Positions 15,651-23,156 of a DNA stretch of 31,369 bases are shown in pieces (position 1 is the stretch's first letter; the number at the start of each line of letters is the position of its first letter). This stretch comes from UBA1738 sp003453455 (GTDB lineage Bacteria; Bacillota; Clostridia; UBA1381), in assembly GCA_946621875.1 (NCBI GenBank), contig CAMOOX010000012.1:1-31369 (forward strand), given 5' to 3'. The translations under genes and the position numbers were made by a program. The notes below the pieces were generated by a model. It made no database searches and had not been told where the DNA came from. It worked only from the letters and a program-made list of their open reading frames with translations.

Positions 15651-16190
15651 TTAATTGAGTTCGTTAATACCTTCATTTATATAGTCGCCTATCCAAAGTA
15701 CGACCTCGGGAGTATCAAGCGGAACGCCTGAGAGCGTTTTTCGCATTTCGGCGGTATCCAATATAAAGACCTTACCGTCTTTTTCATAGCGGTAAATAAA
15801 ATCTATGTCGGGGGAGCCACCAATTAATGTTTGCATAGTTCCCGCCATATCCCCAAGCGGTGCGCGGTCAATATGATTTAGAGCAAAGGTTATGACAACA
15901 TCCGTCCCCACTCCTTCTGTTGATGAAATTTCAAGTCCGCCGCCGCACTGCTGTGCCGCGGCCTCAAAAAGCGAAAGTCCCATACCGACACGCCGTGTTG
16001 TGCGTGTTGTAGAAAAGGGGTCTTTAACCCGTTTTAAAAACTCTTCGCTCATTCCACAGCCGTTATCCTTTATTTCTATTGTAAGAAGATTTTTAACTGT
16101 ATCCTCCGAAACGGAAATTTCTATAAGCGAAGCTTTGGCTTTTACCGAGTTTTCCGCTATATCGAGGATATGAAGCGATAATTCTTTCAC
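15651..16190 (-). CDS. Histidine-kinase-like (GHKL) ATPase without dimerisation domain
   Basis: This 179-residue protein starts straight into a GHKL ATPase fold: N-box LDIAENSVKAKA, G1 box KDNGCGM, and G2 box RRVGMGLS followed by EAAAQQCGG. There is no upstream sensor or phosphoacceptor-His domain, so it is not a whole sensor kinase. The C-terminal 65 residues are not recognised. The start is GTG at 16190, 7 bases after GGGAG (16202-16198). Genes of this kind recur in clostridial hydrogenase operons; its partner is unknown. It follows the PHP gene by 11 bases. Confidence 0.82.
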   Translation of the reverse strand: MKELSLHILDIAENSVKAKASLIEISVSEDTVKNLLTIEIKDNGCGMSEEFLKRVKDPFSTTRTTRRVGMGLSLFEAAAQQCGGGLEISSTEGVGTDVVITFALNHIDRAPLGDMAGTMQTLIGGSPDIDFIYRYEKDGKVFILDTAEMRKTLSGVPLDTPEVVLWIGDYINEGINELN

Positions 16191-16201
16191 AAACTTGCTC
16201 C

Positions 16202-16894
16202 CTATTTAAAAATATCAAAAGTATTATCTGTTTCCAAAAATGCAGATTTTTCTGAAATTTTATCAAGGTAATGCGCATCAGAGTTGCGCAAAACCTTATA
16301 CTTTTTAAGTTCAGGTCTGCTTTCCAAATACGCTGGAAGGTCAGTTGTGTTTTTGGAAATTTCAATCATTTTTATATCCAAATCCTGCGGCATAAAGCCG
16401 AGGGTAGTTAAAATACTGTAAGAATGTCTGTCAATATGCGCAGGAACAAACAGCCCTCCTACGCTTTTTACTATGTCAAAAAGCTTATTTATTGAAATTG
16501 CACAAGGAGAAATGAGAAGCTTTTCCTCAATTCCTGTGATATTGTCATCACTATCCATTATAAGCTGTTCTCCGAAGATTTCGGGACGGTTTTTGATGTC
16601 CGGAAGTGCATCGTAAACTATTCCTGCCACTTCCTCTGCTGCGTTTATATCAGGATAAAGCGTTAAAATATGCACGCTTTCTTCCGTTTCGACCTCCATT
16701 GCAGGAAGAACAGAAATACCAGTGCGTTTTCCTGCCTCAATTACCGCCTTTACATTTTTCACAGAGTTGTGATCGGAAACGGCAATTGCATCAAGACCAC
16801 ACAGCGATGCCATATTTACAATATTATTCGGCGTCATATCTACATCGCCGCAGGGCGAAAGTGCGGAATGGATATGAAAATCATAATAAAGCAT
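16202..16894 (-). CDS. PHP-domain metal-dependent phosphoesterase
   Basis: This 230-residue protein has the PHP metal-ligand set: FHIHSALSPCGD (H-x-H), AVSDHNSV (D-H), PAMEVE (E), a His in FVPAHIDRHS, and NSDAHYL (D-x-H). The fold binds two or three metals and hydrolyses phosphoesters, including DNA ends, phosphosugars or small nucleotides; the substrate is unknown. I chose the ATG at 16894, which has GGAGAA upstream. An in-frame ATG at 16924 would overlap the preceding gene and add ten residues before the PHP motif. It sits one base from the DRTGG gene in the hydrogenase operon. Confidence 0.85.
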   Translation of the reverse strand: MLYYDFHIHSALSPCGDVDMTPNNIVNMASLCGLDAIAVSDHNSVKNVKAVIEAGKRTGISVLPAMEVETEESVHILTLYPDINAAEEVAGIVYDALPDIKNRPEIFGEQLIMDSDDNITGIEEKLLISPCAISINKLFDIVKSVGGLFVPAHIDRHSYSILTTLGFMPQDLDIKMIEISKNTTDLPAYLESRPELKKYKVLRNSDAHYLDKISEKSAFLETDNTFDIFK

Positions 16895-16895
16895 A

Positions 16896-17222
16896 TTAAA
16901 GTTCTCCGCAAATTTCAGATGCAAGCTCGTATGCGGTTTTTTCGCTTGAAAGGATTACGGCATTTTCAGAAACCGCTTTTTCTATAATTTCGGGACTTGC
17001 CGTAACTCCTTCGCAAAGAAGTATGCAAGCACAATCGGTAAGCGCAGCAACCGCGACAATATTTATATTATTCATTATGGTAATCCATACATCGCCTGAC
17101 TGGGCTTTGCCCATAACCCAGCTTAAAAGATCACCTATATAGCAGCCCGTAACATCCCTGTCCTCAAAATCAGGAGTGAGGAGTGACAAATTGAGCTTTT
17201 TTATGAGTTCAGAAAGTTTCAT
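16896..17222 (-). CDS. DRTGG-domain protein (second copy)
   Basis: This 108-residue protein resembles stand-alone DRTGG domains (DRDVTGCYIGDLLSWVMGKAQ, DVWITIMNNINIVAVAALTD, then an alternating hydrophobic C-terminal half). DRTGG domains also occur in phosphotransacetylase and in CBS proteins, where they are regulatory. It is a paralogue of the gene at 18928-19287. Its start overlaps the stop of the group-D-like gene in an ATGA, which suggests coupled translation. Its ligand is unknown. Confidence 0.78.
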   Translation of the reverse strand: MKLSELIKKLNLSLLTPDFEDRDVTGCYIGDLLSWVMGKAQSGDVWITIMNNINIVAVAALTDCACILLCEGVTASPEIIEKAVSENAVILSSEKTAYELASEICGEL

Positions 17223-18514
17223 TCTTCTTTTCCTTTTACTTTGTGGCTTTCGTTAAGATTAATAAGCTCTTTTGCAAGCGCCGAAACGCGTTCTCGCATA
17301 AGGAAAACACAGTCGTTTTCGGTTCCAAAGCCGCGAACAATATCTTCTGCAAGAGCCTTGCAAGTGGGTGCGCCGCAAGAACCGCAGTCAAGATTTGGCA
17401 GACGCTTTAAAAGACGCTCAATTTCCTCCATTTTCTGCATAGCTATATCCAAATCGTCATCAAGCGGTGCAGGTGTGTTTTCAAAAACTTCTTTCTGCCA
17501 CGCAAGTCGAGATATATCATAATTTTCAGGAGTTTTCAGAACCTTTGCCTTTTTTGACTGCTGGGATATACGGCGTGCGCCAAGGAATGGATTTACAATA
17601 TTTAATGCGCCGCCCGAACAGCCGCTCGTACAAGCGGACAGCTCGATAAAGTCAAGAGTTGTCACTTTGCCGTATTCAATTTCCTCCAAAACGGTTATAA
17701 CATTATGAATTCCATCGACCGACATACAGTCTTCAAGCCCTGTTCCTGCACATTCTCCGCCGCTTTTTGCCCATATAATACCGTCGCGTCCCGACACCGA
17801 AAGAGGTAGAATTTCTTCTATTGTCTCTATTATCGGGCGGATTTTTGCAAAGGCGTCCTTTGCCGCAATTGCGCCGCTGACATTCGATTTTTTGAGAGTG
17901 AGCGGAGCCTTTATGCTTGTAACCTTTGCAGGGCAAGGTGTTATGAAAAACACGCCGATTTCGCTATCTGAAAGTCCTGTTTTTTTTCTTGCTTCCTCTC
18001 TTGCGAGGATTGCAGCCGCCTCCATTGGAGAAATTATGGGAAGGACATTTTCCAAAAGATTGGGAAAGCGCTCCCTTATAAGCCGCAAAACAGCGGGGCA
18101 GGCAGAGCTGATAACAGGCTTTTTAAAAGTTTTTTCTGCAAGCAATTTCCTTGTTGCAAAGCTAACATATTCCGCACCGCGCGCCACCTCAAAAACATCG
18201 TCAAATCCGATTTTCAAAAAAGCGGTTAAAATGGCATCTATGCTTGTTTCGCTCCTGAATTGGCTATAAAAAGACGGAGCGGGCATAGCAACATTATATT
18301 TAAAATTTTTAAGTGCGTCAAAGTTATCTGCCGCAGCAATTTTTGCGTGAGACTGACATACTTTTATACATTCTCCGCAGTCTATACAGCGTTCTTTTAT
18401 GATTTTTGCCTTTCCGTGCTTTACACGGATTGCCTCGGTAGGACAATGCGAAATGCAGTTAGTACAGCCATGACATTTGTCCTTGTCAAGCAAAACGGAG
18501 TGGAAGTATTCCAA
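17219..18514 (-). CDS. Group-D-like [FeFe]-hydrogenase homologue, probable sensory or electron-relay protein
   Basis: This protein of 431 residues begins with two 4Fe-4S clusters (CHGCTNCISHCPTEA, CIDCGECIKVC). An H-cluster-like domain follows with L1 SSACPAVL, L2 TPCPAKVTS and L3 SACTSGCSGG. The relay Cys of L1 is Ala, and L2 and L3 depart from the catalytic consensus, as in group D and HydS-type proteins thought to sense H2. The C-terminus has C-x2-C-x4-C-x16-C (DCGSCGAPTC...), the 4Fe-4S motif seen in RnfB. The start is TTG at 18514, 8 bases after GAGG. A GTG at 18523 overlaps that Shine-Dalgarno. It overlaps the next gene by 4 bases. Activity is not proven. Confidence 0.85.
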   Translation of the reverse strand: MEYFHSVLLDKDKCHGCTNCISHCPTEAIRVKHGKAKIIKERCIDCGECIKVCQSHAKIAAADNFDALKNFKYNVAMPAPSFYSQFRSETSIDAILTAFLKIGFDDVFEVARGAEYVSFATRKLLAEKTFKKPVISSACPAVLRLIRERFPNLLENVLPIISPMEAAAILAREEARKKTGLSDSEIGVFFITPCPAKVTSIKAPLTLKKSNVSGAIAAKDAFAKIRPIIETIEEILPLSVSGRDGIIWAKSGGECAGTGLEDCMSVDGIHNVITVLEEIEYGKVTTLDFIELSACTSGCSGGALNIVNPFLGARRISQQSKKAKVLKTPENYDISRLAWQKEVFENTPAPLDDDLDIAMQKMEEIERLLKRLPNLDCGSCGAPTCKALAEDIVRGFGTENDCVFLMRERVSALAKELINLNESHKVKGKEE

Positions 18515-18524
18515 AAGAATCACC

Positions 18525-18935
18525 TCACAGATTTATAATAATCGTTACAGTCGTGCCCTCGCCGGGTTTTGAATTGATAATCATATCGTCTGTGTATTTT
18601 TTTATATTGGGAAGTCCCATACCTGCACCGAAACCAAGCTCACGGACTCTGTCGCTTGCAGTCGAAAAACCTTCGCGCATGGCAAGATTTATATCCGGAA
18701 TACCGGGACCATGGTCGGAAAAGGTGATTTTTATGCGGTTTGTCTCAATTTCTGCAAGGCATTTTCCGCCGCCGCCGTGCACAATCGTGTTAATCTCTGC
18801 TTCATACATGGCAATGGAAACACGGCGTATGGTATCGGCAGGAATACCGAGCTTTTTTAAGAGTGCTTTGAAATTACTTGAAGCCTCTCCCGCAACTGAA
18901 AAATCCTCGCCGGAAAGGACATATTCCTTAACCAT
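18525..18935 (-). CDS. RsbW/SpoIIAB-like anti-sigma-type ATPase
   Basis: This 136-residue protein has the HATPase fold of serine-kinase anti-sigma factors: an N-box region in SIAMYEAEINTIVHGGGG, G1 DHGPGIPD, and G2 GFGAGMGLPNIKKYTDD. Family members bind a sigma factor or phosphorylate an anti-anti-sigma partner on Ser/Thr. No sigma factor or STAS partner is in the window, so its target here may be a member of this operon. It overlaps the upstream DRTGG gene by 8 bases. Confidence 0.85.
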   Translation of the reverse strand: MVKEYVLSGEDFSVAGEASSNFKALLKKLGIPADTIRRVSIAMYEAEINTIVHGGGGKCLAEIETNRIKITFSDHGPGIPDINLAMREGFSTASDRVRELGFGAGMGLPNIKKYTDDMIINSKPGEGTTVTIIINL

Positions 18936-19287
18936 TTTTAAGCCCTTTCAGACCTCCGTCATAAAGCATACCGCAGGCAAGATATAAGGGCTGAGAAGTA
19001 GATAAAAGCGTTATATTCTTTTCTTTGGCAAGAGCGATTACATCTTCTGACGGAGCTTTTCCTCGGACAAAGCAAATTGCCACAATATCCATCATCTCAG
19101 CAGTACGCACAACCTGCGCGTTTATAAGCCCCGTAAGCAGGAGCGACTGGTCCTTCACGAAAGCGAGAACATCACTCATAAGATCGCACCCGCAAGCAGT
19201 GTGAATATCTTTGTTTTTTAGAGCGTCTTCCGTTTCGCCGCTTAAAATCTCGGCGTCAAGAATTGACTTAATATCGTAAAGCAGCAT
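18928..19287 (-). CDS. DRTGG-domain protein (first copy)
   Basis: This 119-residue protein is a stand-alone DRTGG-type domain. Recognisable segments are ACGCDLMSDVLAFVKDQSLLLTGLINAQVVRTAEMMD and KNITLLSTSQPLYLACGML. It aligns by eye with the protein at 16896-17222 over almost its full length, with the same order of strands and a matching C-terminal helix, so the two are paralogues. AGAGG lies upstream of the ATG. It follows hydC by 12 bases. Its ligand is unknown. Confidence 0.78.
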   Translation of the reverse strand: MLLYDIKSILDAEILSGETEDALKNKDIHTACGCDLMSDVLAFVKDQSLLLTGLINAQVVRTAEMMDIVAICFVRGKAPSEDVIALAKEKNITLLSTSQPLYLACGMLYDGGLKGLKNG

Positions 19288-19299
19288 ATGAAACCTCTC

Positions 19300-19794
19300 T
19301 TATCCTTGATATTTTGTGAAAATATCGTCAAGGTCATCAACAGTAAGCCTTCCGTAAACGGCGTCGTTTACTGTCATAACGGGGGCAAGACCGCATGCGC
19401 CGATACAGCGTGTTGCATTAAGCGAGAATTTACCGTCGGCAGTACACTCGCCAACATCAATGCCAAGACGCTCCTTAATCTTTTCGATAATTGTACCCGA
19501 GCCTTTAACATAGCACGCAGTACCAAGACAGACGCTTACCTCATATTCGCCCTTTGGATAAAGAGAAAATTGAGTGTAGAAAGTTACAATGCCGTAAATT
19601 TCTGCAAGCGGAACGCCAAGCCCTTCCGAGATGATTTTTTGAACCTCTATCGGTAGGTATCCGTAAATATCCTGCGCTTCGTGAAGCACGGGAATTGCGG
19701 CACCGTCTTCGCCCTTATGCTTTTCAATTACTGCTCTTAATTTTTCTTCCTGTTCTTTTGTACCCTTAAAAGGTACGCTTGCTGGATTGCTCAT
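19300..19794 (-). CDS. hydC: Hydrogenase 2Fe-2S subunit HydC (NuoE-like)
   Basis: This 164-residue subunit is NuoE-like: a helical N-terminal region (LHEAQDIYGYLP, YGIVTFYTQF) and a thioredoxin-fold 2Fe-2S domain with CLGTAC and CIGACGLAP ligands. It should pass electrons between the NuoF-like HydB and the rest of the complex. It is the first gene of the operon. AAGGAGG precedes the ATG. hydB and hydA lie 4 kb downstream with seven genes in between, whereas compact operons place hydCBA together. Confidence 0.95.
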   Translation of the reverse strand: MSNPASVPFKGTKEQEEKLRAVIEKHKGEDGAAIPVLHEAQDIYGYLPIEVQKIISEGLGVPLAEIYGIVTFYTQFSLYPKGEYEVSVCLGTACYVKGSGTIIEKIKERLGIDVGECTADGKFSLNATRCIGACGLAPVMTVNDAVYGRLTVDDLDDIFTKYQG

Positions 19795-19832
19795 TTGTAT
19801 CCTCCTTTAACACTTTATAAAAAATCATTTTA

Positions 19833-19841
19833 ATTATAGCA
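19833..19841 (-). promoter_or_regulatory. Extended -10 promoter of the hydrogenase operon
   Basis: The minus strand reads TGCTATAAT (19841-19833): a perfect -10 with the TG of an extended -10. The matching -35 position (19861-19856) is poor, as is common for extended -10 promoters. It leaves a leader of about 30 nt before hydC. Confidence 0.6.
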
Positions 19842-19895
19842 CAACAACACAAAAAATGCTACCTTCTTTGAAAAAAAGTAATAAATTTAATGAAA

Positions 19896-19913
19896 TTGTT
19901 ATAAAATTAACAA
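19896..19913. promoter_or_regulatory. Rex-like redox operator upstream of hydC
   Basis: TTGTTATAAAATTAACAA matches the clostridial Rex consensus TTGTTAANNNNTTAACAA at 13 of 14 fixed positions. Rex senses the NADH/NAD+ ratio and controls fermentation and hydrogenase genes. The site is about 55 bases upstream of the extended -10, so it would not sit directly on that promoter; another promoter or upstream binding is possible. Confidence 0.6.
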
Positions 19914-19957
19914 AAATAAATGGCGCTATTTGTCAAATTGACGGAAATATGCCAAAT

Positions 19958-21193
19958 TTACTCCTCTTCCAGGGTGAATTCTTCGGGCTGTCCGTCTATT
20001 GTCTGTACTGCTTTCAGTTTGCGCTGGATAGCTCGCGTTCTAACGCCTACAAGCTTATCAAGTTCTTTGTTCGCTTGTTCGAGCTTTGTTTGTGTTGCTG
20101 AGAGTACATCACCGAATTTGTCAAATTCTGTTTTTACCGAGGAAAGTATGTTCCATACCTCGACGCTGCGCTTTTGGATGGCAAGTGTTTTAAAGCCCAT
20201 TTGAAGAGAATTTAAAAGCGCTGCCATGGTACTTGGACCTGCAATATTGACTTTATATGTATTTTGCAATAGTTCCACTATTCCTTGATTTACTACTTCT
20301 GCATAAAGTCCCTCAAAAGGCAGGAACATTATCGCAAAATCGGTTGTATAAGGCGGTTCTATGTACTTGTCGTGAATATCCTTCGCAAACCCCTTTATGC
20401 GTGATAAAAGAGTCGAAAGCGCAGATTTTATAAGCTCGTTATCCCCTGCTTCGTATGCGGATTGGAGGTCATAGAAGGCATCGCCGGGGAATTTTGAATC
20501 TATCGGAAGATATACAAATCCGTCACCGCTGGGCATTTTTACAGCAAACTCTACGGGGTTTCGGCTTCCGGGAACGGTTACGACATTTTCCTCATATTGC
20601 TCGGGAGAAAGGATTTCTTTAAGGATTGCGCCGAGCTGTATTTCGCCCAAAATTCCGCGCGTTTTGACATTTGAAAGCACTTTTTTTAAGTCACCTACGC
20701 CCTGCGCTAAGCTTTGCATCTCACCAAGCCCCTTATACACCTGTTCCAAACGCTCGCTTACCATTTTAAAGGATTTTGTCATATTTTCTTCAAGGGATTT
20801 TTGCAGTTTTTCGTCAACAGTAAGACGCATTTCTTCAAGTTTTTTGGAGTTATCTTCCTGCATTTTCAAAAGACTTTTTGAAATCAGCTCGCGCATAGCG
20901 TCAAGCTTCTGCTCGTTTGTCTGCTCAAAGGTCTTAAAGCGTGTTTCCATTCCCGTAAGGCTTGTTACAACCGCCTTATTCATTTCCGCCTGCTTTTCGG
21001 TTATGTTTTTATCAATCTCGCTGAATTTTTTGGATTGATAATCGTCGGTATTTTTTTGGTTTTGGGAAATCATATCTCCCAAAAGGCGCAGGGTTTCAGC
21101 AGACTTTGTATCCCCCTTGCCGTCTTTAAAAAGCAGAATAAGCAAAACGAAGAATATTAAAGAAACAGCGATAATTAAAAGAATATCTGTCAT
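19958..21193 (-). CDS. rmuC: DNA recombination protein RmuC
   Basis: This 411-residue protein starts with one membrane helix (residues about 4-23, ILLIIAVSLIFFVLLILLF). A long coiled coil follows (about 25-150), then the RmuC nuclease-like core (RGILGEIQLGAILKEILSPEQYEENV, YLPIDSKFPGDAFYDL, FLPFEGLYAEV, IAGPSTMAALLNSLQMGF). RmuC is linked to DNA cleavage at rearrangement intermediates; its mechanism is not well known. AAGGAGG (21207-21201) precedes the ATG. It ends 164 bases before hydC, so it probably has its own transcript or shares one with the Nif3 gene 12 bases upstream. Confidence 0.92.
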   Translation of the reverse strand: MTDILLIIAVSLIFFVLLILLFKDGKGDTKSAETLRLLGDMISQNQKNTDDYQSKKFSEIDKNITEKQAEMNKAVVTSLTGMETRFKTFEQTNEQKLDAMRELISKSLLKMQEDNSKKLEEMRLTVDEKLQKSLEENMTKSFKMVSERLEQVYKGLGEMQSLAQGVGDLKKVLSNVKTRGILGEIQLGAILKEILSPEQYEENVVTVPGSRNPVEFAVKMPSGDGFVYLPIDSKFPGDAFYDLQSAYEAGDNELIKSALSTLLSRIKGFAKDIHDKYIEPPYTTDFAIMFLPFEGLYAEVVNQGIVELLQNTYKVNIAGPSTMAALLNSLQMGFKTLAIQKRSVEVWNILSSVKTEFDKFGDVLSATQTKLEQANKELDKLVGVRTRAIQRKLKAVQTIDGQPEEFTLEEE

Positions 21194-21205
21194 TTGTGCG
21201 CCTCC

Positions 21206-21964
21206 TTAGATAAATTCAAAAATATCCGGATTTTTGGATTTTATAAGTTTTAAGTCCGTATGAGATAAAAGGTCATAGAAAATATTCATAACAATAATTT
21301 CGGTAGGATAATGCCCTGCATCAATTATGGAAATTCCCATTTGGCTGTAATTTATCATATCGTGGTATTTCATATCTGCGGTTACAATAACATCAGCGCC
21401 TTTTTTTACAGCGGTTGGAATGCTGTCAGCACATGCGCCGGAAGCAACAGCTATGCGGAAAACTTGGGCTTCCTTATCTCCGCATATGCGGACAAAAGGA
21501 GTATTTAAAACTCTCTTAGTGAAAAGTGCAAAATCCGCAAAGCTCATAGGTTTTTTTAATTTTCCTATCCTGCCGAGCCCGTCCTCTTCTAAAAATTCGG
21601 TGTCCGAAAGGTCAAAAAGCGCCGCAAGGCATGCATTTATGCCGTTTTTTGCAATATCGCAATTTGTATGCGCAGAATACACACAAGTGTTGTTTTCTAA
21701 AAGTGTCAGAACTGTTCTGCCCTCAGGAGTATCCGAGGTTATTCTTTTTGTACCGTCAAAAAGTATGGGATGATGTGATAAAATGAGGTCTGCACCGACA
21801 TTTTTTGCCTCTTCTGCAACAGCCTCGGTTACATCAAGGGATAACAAAACGGTTTTTATGTCCCTCTCCCTGTCGCCAAGCAAAAGACCGCAGTTATCCC
21901 AAGCATATGCGCAGGATAGGGGAAATTCATTTTCAAGTATTTCGGCAATTTTGCTAAGTTTCAT
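21206..21964 (-). CDS. Nif3-like dinuclear-metal protein
   Basis: This 252-residue protein belongs to the Nif3/YqfO family. The metal ligands appear in LSHHPILF (His-His), AHTNCD (His, Asp), and the C-terminal IDAGHYPTEI (His, Glu). The short form lacks the central insert seen in the 370-residue YqfO. Family members have been proposed as GTP cyclohydrolase-type enzymes, but the function is unsettled. AAGGAAG lies upstream of the ATG. It is 4 bases from the trmK stop, a pairing with trmK that is common in Firmicutes. Confidence 0.92.
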   Translation of the reverse strand: MKLSKIAEILENEFPLSCAYAWDNCGLLLGDRERDIKTVLLSLDVTEAVAEEAKNVGADLILSHHPILFDGTKRITSDTPEGRTVLTLLENNTCVYSAHTNCDIAKNGINACLAALFDLSDTEFLEEDGLGRIGKLKKPMSFADFALFTKRVLNTPFVRICGDKEAQVFRIAVASGACADSIPTAVKKGADVIVTADMKYHDMINYSQMGISIIDAGHYPTEIIVMNIFYDLLSHTDLKLIKSKNPDIFEFI

Positions 21965-21968
21965 AGTA

Positions 21969-22646
21969 TCACTTCCTTTTAATATCTATTTCAAGCTTTA
22001 ATTTTTTAGTATCTAAAAGCAATTTCCGCAATCTTTCAATTTCTGCATAATCAGCGTTTTTTCCTGCTGATAAGCCATTTAGCCGCTTTGAAAATTCGCG
22101 CTCTTTTTTTTCGATTAGCAGCGAAAAAAGCGGATGATTATACAAAGCGGGCGGAAGATGAAGGTCAAGTTCAGTTGTCGGCAAAACCGAAAAACCCGAC
22201 TCGGCAACAATTAAATTATACACCTTTCTTCCCTCTTTTGACAAGTCCTCAGAAGTTATTTTGAACCCGCTTTCAAAAAGGAAGCGGCGAAGCTCAGGCT
22301 GTGCGTTCATAGGTTGCAGCAAAAGTCTTGCAGAATGAGCTGTTTCTATATCGTTTGAAATAATGGTTTTTATTAGTTCTCCACCCATTCCGGCAATAAT
22401 GATTTCTTTTACATCTCCTTTTTTGAGCGGAGAAAGACCGTCTCCTAACAATAGGGTTATATCAAGCCTGTGCTTTTCAATATTTTTTTTTGCAGAAATC
22501 AAGGGTCCGGAGTTTGCATCGGTGGCGATAACATTAGCGCCGCGTTTTGCAAGAGCGATAGGAATAAATGCGTGATCGGTGCCTATATCGGCAACAGAAT
22601 CACTCTTTATATTTTGCAAAATCATATCAAGTCGTGGTGTAATCAT
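21969..22646 (-). CDS. trmK: tRNA (adenine-22-N1)-methyltransferase
   Basis: This protein of 225 residues has the class I methyltransferase motif SVADIGTDHAFIPIALAKRG, an acidic residue in IATDANSGPL, and IIAGMGGELI, which together are typical of TrmK. TrmK methylates A22 of certain tRNAs. I chose the ATG at 22646 with GGAAGGAA upstream. A longer reading to 22796 would cross DnaA-box DNA and lacks family sequence. It is the first gene of the trmK-nif3-rmuC run. Confidence 0.92.
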   Translation of the reverse strand: MITPRLDMILQNIKSDSVADIGTDHAFIPIALAKRGANVIATDANSGPLISAKKNIEKHRLDITLLLGDGLSPLKKGDVKEIIIAGMGGELIKTIISNDIETAHSARLLLQPMNAQPELRRFLFESGFKITSEDLSKEGRKVYNLIVAESGFSVLPTTELDLHLPPALYNHPLFSLLIEKKEREFSKRLNGLSAGKNADYAEIERLRKLLLDTKKLKLEIDIKRK

Positions 22647-22686
22647 AAAAATTCCTTCCGTGCATAAAAATTCATTTATACAACTT

Positions 22687-22977
22687 ATATCCACACCCGT
22701 GGATAACTGTGTCTGTGTCTGCAAATGCGCATAAAACGGACATTTTTTTAATCTCAAAAACAAAACCTCACAATAAATCCACGCAAAACACATCAAAAAC
22801 AGAAAAAAACCGGATAAAAATATGTAAACTTATAAAAATTTTCTTAAATGCGCAGATATGCGACTTTTTAACCACACTTTTTGGTGGGATAACCCTGTGG
22901 ATAAAGTGGATAACCTTAGAAAATTACGCAAAACAGGGCTTTTTGATGTTAATATAAAAATTTTGGAGTGTGGACAA
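22687..22977. other. Cluster of DnaA boxes, second origin candidate or DnaA-titration site
   Basis: Boxes are ATATCCACA (22687-22695) facing CGTGGATAA (22698-22706), TTAACCACA (22868-22876), the exact consensus TGTGGATAA (22896-22904) joined directly to AGTGGATAA (22905-22913), and TGTGGACAA (22969-22977). The other five each have one mismatch. The surrounding DNA is AT-rich. It lacks the CTA-trio run present at 5739. Confidence 0.6.
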
Positions 22978-23000
22978 GTTTATTCATTAGTTTACATAAT
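22971..23000 (+). promoter_or_regulatory. Possible plus-strand promoter in the intergenic region
   Basis: TGGACA (22971-22976) and CATAAT (22995-23000) each match 5/6 of the sigma-A boxes with an 18-base spacer. The -35 overlaps a DnaA box (22969-22977). A transcript would start near 23007. Confidence 0.4.
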
Positions 23001-23072
23001 AATCTGCGTGAAAATTTTCTGAAAATGAGAAATTTGTGCAGAATTACTATTGAAATTTTTGAAAAGTCCGTT

Positions 23073-23125
23073 TTTTGTTATTTCGGAAATTACCTCAAAT
23101 TGAGATAATTTCTGAAATAACAAAA
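23073..23125. repeat. 53-bp near-perfect palindrome
   Basis: The left arm (23073-23098) and the reverse complement of the right arm (23100-23125) match at 24 of 26 bases around one central base. One mismatch is a G-U pair and the other a C-A in RNA. It lacks a T run, so it is not a simple terminator. It could extrude as a cruciform or fold as an RNA hairpin. Confidence 0.85.
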
Positions 23126-23156
23126 CCGCTGCATTATTCCTACGCCCGCAGGCGGG

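Noticed and set aside
22647..22796. N-terminal extension of trmK to 22796.
   Set aside because: The added residues do not resemble TrmK, and the ATG at 22646 has a strong ribosome-binding site.
22709..22957. 82-residue plus-strand frame in the DnaA-box region.
   Set aside because: It has no ribosome-binding site, its composition is Lys/Asn/Ile-rich like random AT-rich DNA, and it overlaps DnaA boxes.
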